The translations under genes and the position numbers were made by a program. A stretch of 64,000 bases of DNA from CAZHTS01 sp964535315 (GTDB lineage: Bacteria > Chloroflexota > Anaerolineae > Anaerolineales > Anaerolineaceae), in contig CAZHTS010000012.1 in the NCBI GenBank assembly GCA_964535315.1, forward strand, positions 1-64,000. Reading direction: 5' to 3'. Under the pieces are notes generated by a model. It was not told the origin of the DNA. It did not search any database and saw nothing but the letters and a program-made list of their open reading frames with translations. Positions 34,580-44,600 of this stretch are shown in pieces. Positions within the stretch are counted from its first letter, which is position 1, and each line of letters starts with the position of its first letter.

Positions 34580-35586
34580 GCTCCAGGCCGGCTTCATTGT
34601 GGCGCGATGTGCGCCGCTGGTTGCCGGGTGTGTTGATCAGCCTGGTGGCGATTGCGGTGATTTTCCGGCTGGCGAACGGGCAGGATCTGCGCCCGGCGTT
34701 TGCTCAAATTCGCCCGGTGTATATACTCATCTCAGTCGTCATGACGCTGTTGTTTCTGGCGGTGCGCGCTCTGGCCTGGCGCACGCTCCTGGAAGAGAAA
34801 GCCACCTTTCGCCAGGCATTTTTTACGATTAACGCCGGTTATTTGCTCAATAATCTCTTCCCGCTCCGCGCCGGTGAGTTTGGCCGGGCGATCTTGATGG
34901 GGCAGGCGAGCGGGCTGGGGATGATGCACGTGCTCTCGACGATCGTGATCGAGCGGGTGTTTGACCTGGCGATGGCAGCAGGGCTGTTGCTCAGCACGCT
35001 GCCGCTGGCGTTAGGCATGCAGGGCGCACAGCCGGCGGCCTTGATAACGTTGGGGCTGGTGCTTGCCGGGTTGGTGGTGTTGTACCTGATGGCACGTTTC
35101 AACCAGCAGGTGCATGCCTGGGTTGTGCGTTGGGGGCAGCGCTGGCCGGTGGTGCAGCGCTGGGTCGTGCCGCAAATCGATTCGCTGCTGCGCGGCTTGC
35201 GGGTACTGGTCGACCCGCGGCGCTTCGTGTTGAGCGTGCTGTGGATTGCCGCTTCCTGGTTGGTAGCGGTAGTGTTATACTACATTATGGTGTTGTCGAT
35301 CGCCCCGCAGGCCGTTTTGTGGTGGGGGGCGTTTCTTGATTCGGCGTTGGCGGTGGGCATTGCGCTGCCGGCGGCGCCGGCGGCAGTCGGTACGTTTGAG
35401 GCCTCGTTGGTAGGCGCCTTGCAATTGCTGGGTGTGGCGTATGTGCCCGCGCTGGCTTATGCGGTCTCCATCCATTTTTTACAGTTTGTCATCACCGGCG
35501 TTTTGGGGTTCTACGGTCTGGCAAAAGAGGGTCGTTCGATCACTTCGTTATTTTCTGAATTCCGTCTGAAGCAGGCGGCCAAGTAA
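34576..35586 (+). CDS. UPF0104 / LPG-synthase-TM-like membrane protein
   Basis: This 336-residue protein has about eight membrane spans and matches the family of the lysylphosphatidylglycerol synthase membrane domain (UPF0104, AglD/YbhN-like). NAGYLLNNLFPLRAGEFGRA is the family core motif, and the C-terminal half has LPAAPAAVGTFEASLVGAL. Such proteins act in or near lipid-linked sugar handling, probably as flippase-like transporters, but the activity is unproven for most. The GTG start overlaps the lepA stop (GTGA), so it is coupled to lepA despite the unrelated role. It opens the glycan locus. Confidence 0.82.
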   Translation: MSSRPASLWRDVRRWLPGVLISLVAIAVIFRLANGQDLRPAFAQIRPVYILISVVMTLLFLAVRALAWRTLLEEKATFRQAFFTINAGYLLNNLFPLRAGEFGRAILMGQASGLGMMHVLSTIVIERVFDLAMAAGLLLSTLPLALGMQGAQPAALITLGLVLAGLVVLYLMARFNQQVHAWVVRWGQRWPVVQRWVVPQIDSLLRGLRVLVDPRRFVLSVLWIAASWLVAVVLYYIMVLSIAPQAVLWWGAFLDSALAVGIALPAAPAAVGTFEASLVGALQLLGVAYVPALAYAVSIHFLQFVITGVLGFYGLAKEGRSITSLFSEFRLKQAAK

Positions 35587-35591
35587 TCTTT

Positions 35592-35640
35592 TACCCGGGG
35601 GTGGCGGCGCCGCAGTAGGCGCCGGTATCTGAAGCGGGTA
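35592..35640. other. Nested hairpin between glycan genes
   Basis: CGGCGCC (35605-35611) pairs with GGCGCCG (35618-35624), enclosed by TACCCG (35592-35597) with CGGGTA (35635-35640). It sits between the UPF0104-type gene and the epimerase gene and may attenuate or separate the two. No T-tract follows. Confidence 0.35.
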
Positions 35641-35665
35641 CCAGTCTTTCTCATGGAGCAGTGTC

Positions 35666-36694
35666 ATGTCTCGTCACTTTTTGGTTACGGGTGGAGCCGG
35701 TTTTATTGGCTCAAACTATGTCGCCCGCCTGTTAGGGCGCGGGGAGCAAGTCACTGTATACGATAACCTGTCGCGCCGGGGTTCGCACAAGAATCTTGAG
35801 TGGCTGCGCACTACCTACGGGCCGGATTCTTTCCGCCTGGTGGTCGGAGATGTACGCGATGCCGCTTTAATTCGCCAGGAGGCGCAAACGGCGGATGTCA
35901 TCGCCCATCTGGCGGCGCAGGTGGCAGTGACGACTTCGGTGGTCGAGCCGCGCGAAGATTTTGAAATTAATGCCCTGGGGACGTTTAACGTGCTCGAAGC
36001 GGCGCGTGCTTCTGGGCGAAAGCCGGTGGTGTTTTATACCTCTACCAATAAGGTGTACGGCGGCATGGAAGATGTGCGCGTGGTGGAAGAAGCCACGCGC
36101 TACTGCTACGCCGATTTTCCCGATGGCATTGCTGAAAGCCAACCGTTGGACTTCCATTCTCCCTACGGCTGCTCGAAAGGCTGCGGCGACCAATACATGC
36201 GCGATTACCATCGCATTTACGATCTGCCAACCATCGTCTTTCGTCAGAGCTGCATCTACGGCACGCGCCAGTTTGGGGTTGAAGATCAGGGCTGGGTGGC
36301 CTGGTTTGTAATTGCCGCCATTACGGGCAAGCCGATCCATATTTATGGCGACGGCAAACAGGTGCGCGATTTGCTCTATGTGGAAGACCTGATCGACGCT
36401 TACGATGCTGCCCTGAACCATATCGATCGCGCCGCCGGGCAGGTATACAACCTGGGCGGTGGGGTGAGTAATATTCTCTCGGTATGGAAGGAGTTCCAGC
36501 CGCTTCTGGAAAAACTGGCCGGGCGGCCGATTCCGGTCGGCTGGGGGGATTGGCGCCCAGGGGATCAGCGTATCTATGTCTCCGATATTCGCAAGGCGGA
36601 GCGCGAACTGGGCTGGAAACCCAAAGTCAGCGTTGAAGAGGGTATTACCCGCCTGTTCGATTGGGTCAATACCAACCGCACGCTCTTTGGTTAG
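35666..36694 (+). CDS. NAD-dependent epimerase/dehydratase, CDP-paratose 2-epimerase-like
   Basis: This 342-residue extended SDR has TGGAGFIG for NAD binding, AAQVAVTTSV, the STNKVYGG active-site strand and catalytic SPYGCSK (Tyr-x3-Lys). FRQSCIYGTRQFGVEDQGWV is nearly the hallmark of CDP-paratose 2-epimerases, which make CDP-tyvelose. No CDP-glucose synthesis genes (rfbF, rfbG, rfbH) are nearby, so the natural substrate may be another nucleotide sugar. GGAG lies upstream of the ATG. It begins a tightly packed run of glycan genes. Confidence 0.85.
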   Translation: MSRHFLVTGGAGFIGSNYVARLLGRGEQVTVYDNLSRRGSHKNLEWLRTTYGPDSFRLVVGDVRDAALIRQEAQTADVIAHLAAQVAVTTSVVEPREDFEINALGTFNVLEAARASGRKPVVFYTSTNKVYGGMEDVRVVEEATRYCYADFPDGIAESQPLDFHSPYGCSKGCGDQYMRDYHRIYDLPTIVFRQSCIYGTRQFGVEDQGWVAWFVIAAITGKPIHIYGDGKQVRDLLYVEDLIDAYDAALNHIDRAAGQVYNLGGGVSNILSVWKEFQPLLEKLAGRPIPVGWGDWRPGDQRIYVSDIRKAERELGWKPKVSVEEGITRLFDWVNTNRTLFG

Positions 36695-36705
36695 GGGGAA
36701 GCTGG

Positions 36706-37872
36706 ATGCGCATTCTGATCGTTCTGACCTACTATCGCCCACACACCAGTGGATTGACGATTTATGCTGAGCGCCTGGCGCGGGCATTGGCCCGCCGGGG
36801 CCACACCGTTACCGTGCTGACGGCGCGTTACAAAGCGGATTTACCGGCGGAAGAGGTGCGCGACGGGGTGCGGATCGTACGCGCCCCGGTGATGGTGCGG
36901 ATCAGCAAGGGGGTGGTGATGCCCACCTTCGCCCTGATGGCTGCCCGCCTGTTGAAAGAACACGACGTCGTACAGCTGCACCTGCCGCAGTTTGATGCGG
37001 CTGGCGTGGCTCTGTGGGGCCGGCTGCTCAAGAAGCCGACCGTAATCACCTATCATTGCGATCTGCGCATGCCGCCCGGCGTTTTGAGCTGGCTGGCGAA
37101 CCAGGCGGTGCGGGTGATGAACAACCTGGCGGCGCTGTCCACGCATCGCATCGTGACGTACACGCGCGATTACGCCGAACACTCTTCGTACCTGCGCCGT
37201 TATCTGCACAAACTGCACGTCATTCCGCCGCCGGTGGAGCTGCCGGAGGTCACTGCGGATGCGGTGACAGCCTTTGCCCGGGCGCATAATCCGCATAACC
37301 GCCGCCCGGTGATTGGCATGGCGGCGCGCTTTGCCACCGAGAAGGGGGTGGAGGTGCTGCTGGGGGCGCTGCCGCGTTTGTTGGAGTCGTACCCGAACGC
37401 ACAGGTGCAATTTGCCGGACCGTATCAGAATATCATCGGCGAACAGGATTATTTTGAACGGTTGATGCCCACCATCCGCAAGTATGAAGAACTGGGTAAC
37501 TGGTTGTTCCTGGGTGAATTGAACCCGGTGCAGATGGCCACCTTTTACCCGAACATTGATGTGTTGGTGCTTTCCAGCCTGAATTCGACGGAAGCGTTTG
37601 GATTGGTACAGATTGAGGCGATGATCAACGGCGTGCCATGCGTGACCTCCGATTTACCGGGGGTGCGCCAGCCGGTACTGACACACCAGATGGGTAAGAT
37701 CATTCCCATCGGCGATTCGGACGCGTTGGCCCGGGAACTGTGCACCGTTCTGGCCGACCCCCAGGCGTACCGTCAGGATGCGCAGGTGATTGCCGGGCGT
37801 TATACCCCCGATTCGATTGCCGTGGCATACGAGGCATTATTCGCCGAGATAGAAAAAGGTTTGCGGGCATGA
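36706..37872 (+). CDS. GT4-family glycosyltransferase
   Basis: This 388-residue GT-B enzyme has the N-terminal VLTYYRPHTSGLTIYAERLA block, and a C-terminal donor-binding domain with GMAARFATEKGVEVLLGAL, FLGELNPVQMATFYPNIDVLVLSS and the EX7E-like STEAFGLVQIEAMINGVP. It would transfer a sugar from a nucleotide donor to a lipid- or glycan-linked acceptor at the cytoplasmic face. GGGGGA sits before the ATG at 36706, 11 bases after the epimerase stop. The acceptor and donor cannot be read from the sequence. Confidence 0.9.
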   Translation: MRILIVLTYYRPHTSGLTIYAERLARALARRGHTVTVLTARYKADLPAEEVRDGVRIVRAPVMVRISKGVVMPTFALMAARLLKEHDVVQLHLPQFDAAGVALWGRLLKKPTVITYHCDLRMPPGVLSWLANQAVRVMNNLAALSTHRIVTYTRDYAEHSSYLRRYLHKLHVIPPPVELPEVTADAVTAFARAHNPHNRRPVIGMAARFATEKGVEVLLGALPRLLESYPNAQVQFAGPYQNIIGEQDYFERLMPTIRKYEELGNWLFLGELNPVQMATFYPNIDVLVLSSLNSTEAFGLVQIEAMINGVPCVTSDLPGVRQPVLTHQMGKIIPIGDSDALARELCTVLADPQAYRQDAQVIAGRYTPDSIAVAYEALFAEIEKGLRA

Positions 37873-38648
37873 AAGACTTTTTGTGGTTGAATATTCGCGA
37901 GTTGCCGTATTTTCGCGCCCTGGTGCGGGCAGTGGAAGCGGGTTTTTATCAGCAATTTGAACTGGCGGAACCGGTGCTGGATGTGGGATGTGGGGACGGC
38001 CAGTTTGCCAAAGAGACGTTTGACCGTCCGTTGGACGTCGGGCTGGACCCGTGGGGGCCGCCAATCCATGAGGCGGGCACGACGGGCGCTTACCGCCTGC
38101 TGGTGCAATGTGATGGCGCCAGGACGCCTTTCCCGGATGGGTATTTTGCCAGTGCGATCAGCAATTCGGTGCTCGAGCACATCCCCCATATTCAGGATGT
38201 GTTGAATGAGACCGGGCGGGTGTTACGACCGGGGGCGGTGTTTGTGTTTTGTGTGCCCAACCCCGATTATCTGGGGGCGTTATCGATCCCGGCCTTTTTA
38301 CGGCGGATTGGGTTACGCCGCCTGGCGGATGCTTACACGGACTGGTTCCGGCGTATGTCGCGCGTTCAACACGCCGAGTCGCCGGAGGTGTGGGCGGGCT
38401 GGTTAGAAAAGGCCGGCTTCCGTTTGGAGCGCTGGTGGCATTATTTCCCGCCCAAAGCGATGCACACGCTGGAGTGGGGGCATTACTTTGGCGCTCCATC
38501 GCTGGTGGCGCGTTGGATCTTCAAACGCTGGATCCTGGCGCCCTATCACTGGAACCTGGCCTTGACCGAGGCGATCACGCGCCCATTATCCGCGCCGGTG
38601 GAACATCCCGAGGGGACCTTCACTTTCTTTGTGGCGCGTAAGATCTGA
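37869..38648 (+). CDS. Class I SAM methyltransferase (glycan locus, first)
   Basis: This 259-residue protein has the SAM-binding motif VLDVGCGDGQFAKET, then LDVGLDPWG, an acidic motif II region and the SNSVLEHIPHIQDVLNETGRVLRPG block of the Methyltransf_11 group. The C-terminal half has a hydrophobic, aromatic helix (WARWIFKRWILAPYH-like) that could touch the membrane. The ATGA overlap with the glycosyltransferase gene shows coupling. In this setting it probably methylates a sugar or a lipid-linked intermediate. Confidence 0.82.
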   Translation: MKDFLWLNIRELPYFRALVRAVEAGFYQQFELAEPVLDVGCGDGQFAKETFDRPLDVGLDPWGPPIHEAGTTGAYRLLVQCDGARTPFPDGYFASAISNSVLEHIPHIQDVLNETGRVLRPGAVFVFCVPNPDYLGALSIPAFLRRIGLRRLADAYTDWFRRMSRVQHAESPEVWAGWLEKAGFRLERWWHYFPPKAMHTLEWGHYFGAPSLVARWIFKRWILAPYHWNLALTEAITRPLSAPVEHPEGTFTFFVARKI

Positions 38649-38659
38649 TTGAGGAAAAC

Positions 38660-39418
38660 ATGAGCGATACACCCGTCAAAGCGAACGGCAGCAGCGCCGG
38701 CCCATTCGATGAGACTTATTTCAGCCGCGAAACTTATGCGGGCGTTTCGTTTGCCAGATACAGCCAGTACTGGTGGTCTAACCGTTTTTATGCCGGGCTG
38801 GTGAAGAAATTTGGCCCGCCGCACGGCCGCGTGCTGGAAGTGGGCTGTGGATTGGGACATCTGTTGGGCTGGTTGGTGGGCGATTACCAGCCGGTGGGTG
38901 TGGATATTAACCACTGGGCGCTGGCGCAGGCGCGCCAGAACGTCCCCGGCGTCGATTTTGCGCTGGCCTCCGCCCAGGATCTGCGGCTTTTTGCCGATGC
39001 GACCTTTCAGGTGGTGGTGAGCAAGCACGTGGTCGAACATCTGCCCGATCCGGAGGAGTCAATCGCCGAGATGAGCAGGGTGCTGGCGCCGGGGGGACTG
39101 CTGGTGCTGGCAACGCCCAACCTGGATTCGCTCATGCGCAAACGCAAGAAGTCACAGTGGATCGGTTATCGTGACCCGACCCACATCAGCCTGAAGCCGC
39201 CGGCAGAATGGTTGACGTATCTCGACCGTTATCATTTCAAGCCGCGGCGCGTTTTTTCGGACGGTTTCTGGGATGCGCCTTATATCCCCTGGGTCCCCAA
39301 GGGGTTACAGAAGCTGTTTTTTGGCGCACCGGGCGGCTTGCAGGCCATTTTGGGTTGGAGTATGATACCCGTACCTCTGGGTGAAAGTCTCATCGTCCTG
39401 GCGAGCAAAGAGAGATGA
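38660..39418 (+). CDS. Class I SAM methyltransferase (glycan locus, second)
   Basis: This 252-residue methyltransferase carries VLEVGCGLGHLLGWLVG, PVGVDINHWALAQARQN and the VVSKHVVEHLPDPEESIAEM block typical of Methyltransf_11/23 enzymes. It is not an obvious duplicate of the preceding gene apart from the fold. GAGGAAA lies before the ATG and 11 bases separate it from the previous stop. The substrate is unknown; sugar or polyprenyl-linked glycan methylation is the contextual guess. Its stop overlaps the next start (ATGA). Confidence 0.82.
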   Translation: MSDTPVKANGSSAGPFDETYFSRETYAGVSFARYSQYWWSNRFYAGLVKKFGPPHGRVLEVGCGLGHLLGWLVGDYQPVGVDINHWALAQARQNVPGVDFALASAQDLRLFADATFQVVVSKHVVEHLPDPEESIAEMSRVLAPGGLLVLATPNLDSLMRKRKKSQWIGYRDPTHISLKPPAEWLTYLDRYHFKPRRVFSDGFWDAPYIPWVPKGLQKLFFGAPGGLQAILGWSMIPVPLGESLIVLASKER

Positions 39419-41610
39419 AGAACGAACCGACTGTCCTGGATTATGTAAAAGCATTGTTGACCCCCTGGAAGGGGGCTCCGCCGCCGATCCCACACGAGGG
39501 AGAGGAGTTCCCGGCGTATGAGGAAACGGCGAGCGAGGAAACCGCGGTTGCACCCATTGCAGCCGGAGAACAGCCAGCGGTAGTTGAACTGGTAAGCGCT
39601 CCAGCGCGTGAGCGGGTAAAGGTGCGTTGGCCGCTGCGTACGTTGGCGGCGGTAGTGCTGGCGCTGGCGGCGCAGGCGGTGCTGGAACCGCCGGAACCTG
39701 CACTGCAGGCGGGGGCGTTTTTGTATGCGGCGGCGGCAGCGATGGTCATCTGGGCCATGTTGTCGGCGGAATGGTCGCTGGCGCCGTTGAGCGATGACGC
39801 TCCTGACCCCATGCCGCAGCAGATTCGCCTGGTGCCGGTGGCCTGTGGTTTGGTTCTGGCGATCATTGCGTTTCTCGCGTTTGGCAACAAAACGAACGGG
39901 GTGCGCTTCACCTTGCTCGATATGGTGCTGTTGGGCGCCGCCGTGTTCTATCTCTGGTACGGCGTGTGGCTTCACCGGCGCCCGCTGAAAGAAAAGCTGC
40001 GTGCTGCGGCAGCCTTTTTGCGGAAAGGGCAGTGGACGGCGCAGTTGCGACCTTTCACGCTCCTGGTGCTGCTGGCGATTGGATTGGTGGTGTTCTTCCG
40101 TTTCTACCGGCTTGAACAGGTGCCGAACGAGATGTTCAGCGATCAGGCGGAAAAGCTGCTGGATGTTTCGGACGTGTTGGACGGGCAGTATTGGGTGTTC
40201 TTCCCGCGCAACACCGGCCGCGAGGCTTTTCAGATGTACCTGACGGCGGCGATTGCCGCCTGGCTGGGCACCGGCCTGACGTTTATGAGCCTGAAGATCG
40301 GCACCGTGTTGGCGGGGGTGTTTACCCTGCCGTATATCTATAAATTGGGGAAAGAGATCGGCAATCGTTGGGTCGGGTTGTTGGCGCTGGTGCTGGCCGG
40401 GATTGCCTACTGGCCGAACGTGATTTCGCGCATCGGGCTGCGTTTTCCGCTGTACCCGTTGTTCGCCGCCCCGGTGTTGTTTTATTTAATCCGTGGTCTA
40501 CGTACTTCCAATCGCAACGATTTTGTGTTGAGCGGTGTGGCGTTGGGCATTGGTCTGCACGGCTACAGCCCGATACGCATCGTGCCGTTTGTCATTGTGA
40601 TTGCGATCGGGTTGTATCTGCTGCACGCCCAATCGCGCGGCAAGCGCAGCGGGGTGATCGTGGCGCTGGCCTTGTTGGTGATGATGTCGCTCTTCCTGTT
40701 TGTGCCGCTGCTGCGTTATATCGTTGACAACCCGGAAATGTTTGCGCTGCGCGCCTTTTCGCGGCTGACTTCCAGTGAACAGGCTTACCCGGATAGCCCG
40801 GTGAAGATTTTCTTCTCGAACCTGTGGAACGCTTCGGTCATGTTCTTCTATGACGACGGCGAAATCTGGGTACATTCCATCCCGCATCGTCCGGCATTGG
40901 ATACGATTACCGCGGCTTTCTTCTTCCTCGGGTTGGTATTGGTGCTGGCGCGCTACGTGCGCCGCCGTCACTGGTTGGATTTGTTCCTGGTGCTGTCGGT
41001 GCCGTTGTTGATGATGCCGTCGATTCTCTCGCTGGCTTTCCCAGGGGAGAACCCTGCCCTGAACCGCGCGTCGGGGGCGATTGTGCCGGTGTTTGTCATT
41101 GCCGCCCTGGGACTGGAGAGCTTCCTCTCCACGCTATCCTCCCGTCTGCCGACGTTGTGGGGTAAGGCGCTGGTTGTTTTGTTTGCTCTCAGTCTGTTAT
41201 CGACGAGCACCTGGCTGAATTACGATCTGGTCTTCAACCAGTTTGCCAAACAGTTTGCCGGCGGGGCCTGGAATACGACGGACATCGGGCATATCGCCCG
41301 GTCGTTTGCCGAACTGATCGGCACGGAAGAGACCTCGTATGTGGTGCCCTATCCGTATTGGGTGGATACCCGCCTGGTAGGGATGAACGCCGGGTTCCCG
41401 ACCAAAGATTACGCCCTGGATCGCGACCGTATCCCCGAAACGGTGGGGGACGGGCGCGCCAAGATGTTTATCGTCAACAAGGACGATCAGGATACGCTCA
41501 AAGTGCTGCACGAAGTGTACCCATCAGGCAGCGAACGCCTATATGAAGTGCCGCTTGAGGGTAAGAGTTTCTGGATCTTCCTGGTGCCTGCTCAGGCATC
41601 GCAACCCTGA
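39415..41610 (+). CDS. GT-C (PMT/GT39-like) membrane glycosyltransferase
   Basis: This 731-residue protein starts with an acidic cytoplasmic stretch (about residues 15-60) and has about twelve membrane spans. The first extracytoplasmic loop has RFYRLEQVPNEMFSDQAEKLLD, where the acidic pair is the usual catalytic or metal site of GT-C enzymes. The C-terminal soluble part (about 600-731) looks like a small alpha/beta domain. GT-C enzymes use lipid-phosphate sugars and act outside the membrane on proteins or glycans. The start overlaps the methyltransferase stop by four bases. Substrate unknown. Confidence 0.78.
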   Translation: MKNEPTVLDYVKALLTPWKGAPPPIPHEGEEFPAYEETASEETAVAPIAAGEQPAVVELVSAPARERVKVRWPLRTLAAVVLALAAQAVLEPPEPALQAGAFLYAAAAAMVIWAMLSAEWSLAPLSDDAPDPMPQQIRLVPVACGLVLAIIAFLAFGNKTNGVRFTLLDMVLLGAAVFYLWYGVWLHRRPLKEKLRAAAAFLRKGQWTAQLRPFTLLVLLAIGLVVFFRFYRLEQVPNEMFSDQAEKLLDVSDVLDGQYWVFFPRNTGREAFQMYLTAAIAAWLGTGLTFMSLKIGTVLAGVFTLPYIYKLGKEIGNRWVGLLALVLAGIAYWPNVISRIGLRFPLYPLFAAPVLFYLIRGLRTSNRNDFVLSGVALGIGLHGYSPIRIVPFVIVIAIGLYLLHAQSRGKRSGVIVALALLVMMSLFLFVPLLRYIVDNPEMFALRAFSRLTSSEQAYPDSPVKIFFSNLWNASVMFFYDDGEIWVHSIPHRPALDTITAAFFFLGLVLVLARYVRRRHWLDLFLVLSVPLLMMPSILSLAFPGENPALNRASGAIVPVFVIAALGLESFLSTLSSRLPTLWGKALVVLFALSLLSTSTWLNYDLVFNQFAKQFAGGAWNTTDIGHIARSFAELIGTEETSYVVPYPYWVDTRLVGMNAGFPTKDYALDRDRIPETVGDGRAKMFIVNKDDQDTLKVLHEVYPSGSERLYEVPLEGKSFWIFLVPAQASQP

Positions 41611-41639
41611 GATGTTTATGCTCAAAGGTGATGGTGGCT

Positions 41640-44600
41640 ATGGAAATAGACCTTGATACTGCCCCCCAACCTGAACCTGTTGTGGTGAAGCGCCCCAGAG
41701 TGCAGTGGGGGTGGGGTGTGTTGTTGGTACTTGTGTTGCTGCTGGGGGCGTATCTGCGTTTTGTCGGGTTGGATTGGGATGGACCACATCACCTGCACCC
41801 GGATGAGCGTTTTTTGACGATGGTTGAAACGGCGATCCAGCCGGTGGAAAGCCTATCGGATTATTTCGATACCCAGACTTCGACGCTGAACCCGGCCAAT
41901 CGCGGTTATGGTTTTTACGTATACGGGACGCTGCCGCTGTTCGTGGTGCGCTACCTGGCCGATGTGGTTGAGAAGACCGGATACGATCAGGTACAACTGG
42001 TTGGGCGGGCGGTTTCGGCCAGCGCCGACCTGTTGACCGTTTTACTGGTCTACCTGATTGCGGTGCGTCTGTATCGCAAACAAAGCGTTGGCGTACTGGC
42101 GGCGGCCTTCTCGGCGCTGGCAGTGTTGCAGATTCAGCAATCGCATTTCTTTACCGTGGATACGGTGACCAATTTCCTCGCCTTCCTGGCCTTTTATCTG
42201 GCGGTGTGCATCATGACCGATACGCAGATGAAGGAGGAGACCGGGGCAGAGAGCGGCGGCCATGCCTGGCTTAACGGCCTGGGGTTAGGGGCAGAGGCCG
42301 AACGTCTCTTGCGCATTCTGTTTGGCGGTTGGCGCAGGAGCGGTCTGTACCTGCTGTTTGGGGTGGCGCTGGGCATGGCGGTGGCTTCTAAGGTGAGTGT
42401 GGCGCAGATTGCCGTGTTGTTACCGTTGGCGGCCTTCGTGCGCTACGTGCAACTGCCGGAGGAACTGCGTTTGCAGGAAGCTGTGCGCATGATCCGCAAC
42501 ATGGCGCTTGCGGCAGTGATCAGCCTGATCGTTTTTCGCATCTTCCAGCCGTACGCTTTTGATGGGCCGGGCTTCTTGGGTGTGCACATCAATGAACGCT
42601 GGATGGCGAACATGAAAGAATTGCAGGCGCAGAGCTCGGGAGACGCCGATTTTCCACCGGCCTTACAATGGGCGCGCCGCCCGGTGTGGTATGCCTGGCA
42701 GAACCAGGTGTTGTATGGCATGGGCCTGCCGTTGGGGCTGCTGGCCTGGGCGGGTTTTGTGTGGATGGGCTGGCGCCTGTTCCGCCGCGGCGAGTGGAAG
42801 CAGCACATCTTGATCTGGGTCTGGACGGCCTTCTTCTTTACCTGGCAGTCGTTGGTGTTCAACCCGACGATGCGTTATTTGCTGCCCATTTACCCGACGC
42901 TGGCAATTATCGCCGCCTGGGCGCTGGTCTGGTTGTGGGGCAAGGCGCAGCGGCAGGAGGGCGAAGAAACCCCTGCGCCGGCGCGTTGGCCGCGCCTGGC
43001 GGCAGGGGGGATCGCAGTGCTGGTACTGGTCAGTACGGCGGTCTGGGCGGTGGCGTTCAGCCGCATCTACACCCGTCCGGTGACGCGCCTTGCTGCCAGT
43101 TCGTGGATTTATCAGAATATTCCCGGCCCGGTTAACTTGCGGGTGGATACTGGGGCGGCGGAATTACAGCAGCAGCCGTTGGGGATGCGTTCGGGAACAT
43201 CGATCGAAACGGGCAAGCCGCTGATCCTGACCTTCCGTCCGGCGCAGGCTGCGGTGTTGACGCAGATCGATCTTCCGCACGTGGTGGACGCTCTGTACCA
43301 GCCGGTGATCAAGACGTTGACGATCACGGTGTACGAGATCAACCCGGAGCGTAAGATGTTGAGCGGTGGAGTTCTTTCCGGCGATTTTCCGGCGCCGGAC
43401 GATCCACGCGGCCAGAGTTACAGCCTGGCTTTCCCGCAGCCGGTGGCGCTCGACCCGGACAAACAATATCAGCTTGAGTTCACCCTGCTTGAGGGCGGTC
43501 TGAATCTGAATCTCTACGGTCAGGCCAGCCTGCTGGGCAACGGCGTTGAGGGGCCCTTCCAGCAATATTTGCCCGAGCCGGTAGAACTGGTGCAAACGGG
43601 CAAGCCCTTCCTGTTGAACTTCCAGCCGCTGTATAACGGTACACTGAAAGAAGTTTATTTCCCACACATTGTGGATTGGGCGGCGCTGCCGGGCAACAAG
43701 ACGGTGCGCCTGGATGTGTTGCAGACGGAGTTTAGCGAGCCGGCGCTGGCTTCGGCGCAGTTGCAGGCCGGCTTCCTGGCAGAGCGAGACCCGCGCGGTG
43801 AGGGGTACCGGTTTGTCCTGGAGCAGCCGGTTGCACTCTCTAAGGAGACCAGTTACACCCTGCGGATCGAACTGGTGGACGGCGGCGGGGCGCTGGCAAT
43901 TTATGGCAGCGAGCATGCCAATGAGAGCACCTGGGACGATGCACTGCCGTACAGCGTGGATGGTTTCAACCCGTACGATCTGTTTAGCGGCATTTACCGC
44001 AGCGATCTCAATTTTGAGATGTACTGGGATGATAACGCCGATAAATTGAACCGCTTCCAGACGACCCTGGATCGCACGGATTATATCTTCATCAGTTCGA
44101 ACCGGCAGTGGGGCTCGGTGCCGCGCGTGCCGGAACGTTACCCGCTCAGCCTGGTGTATTATCGCGAATTGTTAGGCTGCCCGCCCGAGCAGGACGTGGT
44201 GCGATGCTATACGGTGGCGCAGCCCGGCATGTTTGCCGGCCGGTTGGGCTTCGATCTGATCTATGTCAACCAATCTGAGCCGGAACTGGGCCCGTTGTGG
44301 GTCAATACTCAGTTTGCCGAAGAGGCTTTCACCGTATACGACCACCCTAAGGTGCTGATCTTCAAGAAGCGGGCCGACTATGACGCGCAGGCGGTGCACG
44401 CCGTGTTGGGGGCGGTAGATTTGAGCAAGGCGGTGCACCTGACGCCGCGCCAGGCCAGCAGTTATCGCCCCGGCATGCAGCTTGAGGAAGAAAAAGGGCC
44501 CGATGGGTTGTTGCCGGCAGATCGCCTCCAACAGCAGCGTGAAGGCGGCACCTGGGCGCAGTTGTTCGACCGCCAGGCGTTGATCAACCGCTCGCCGGCG

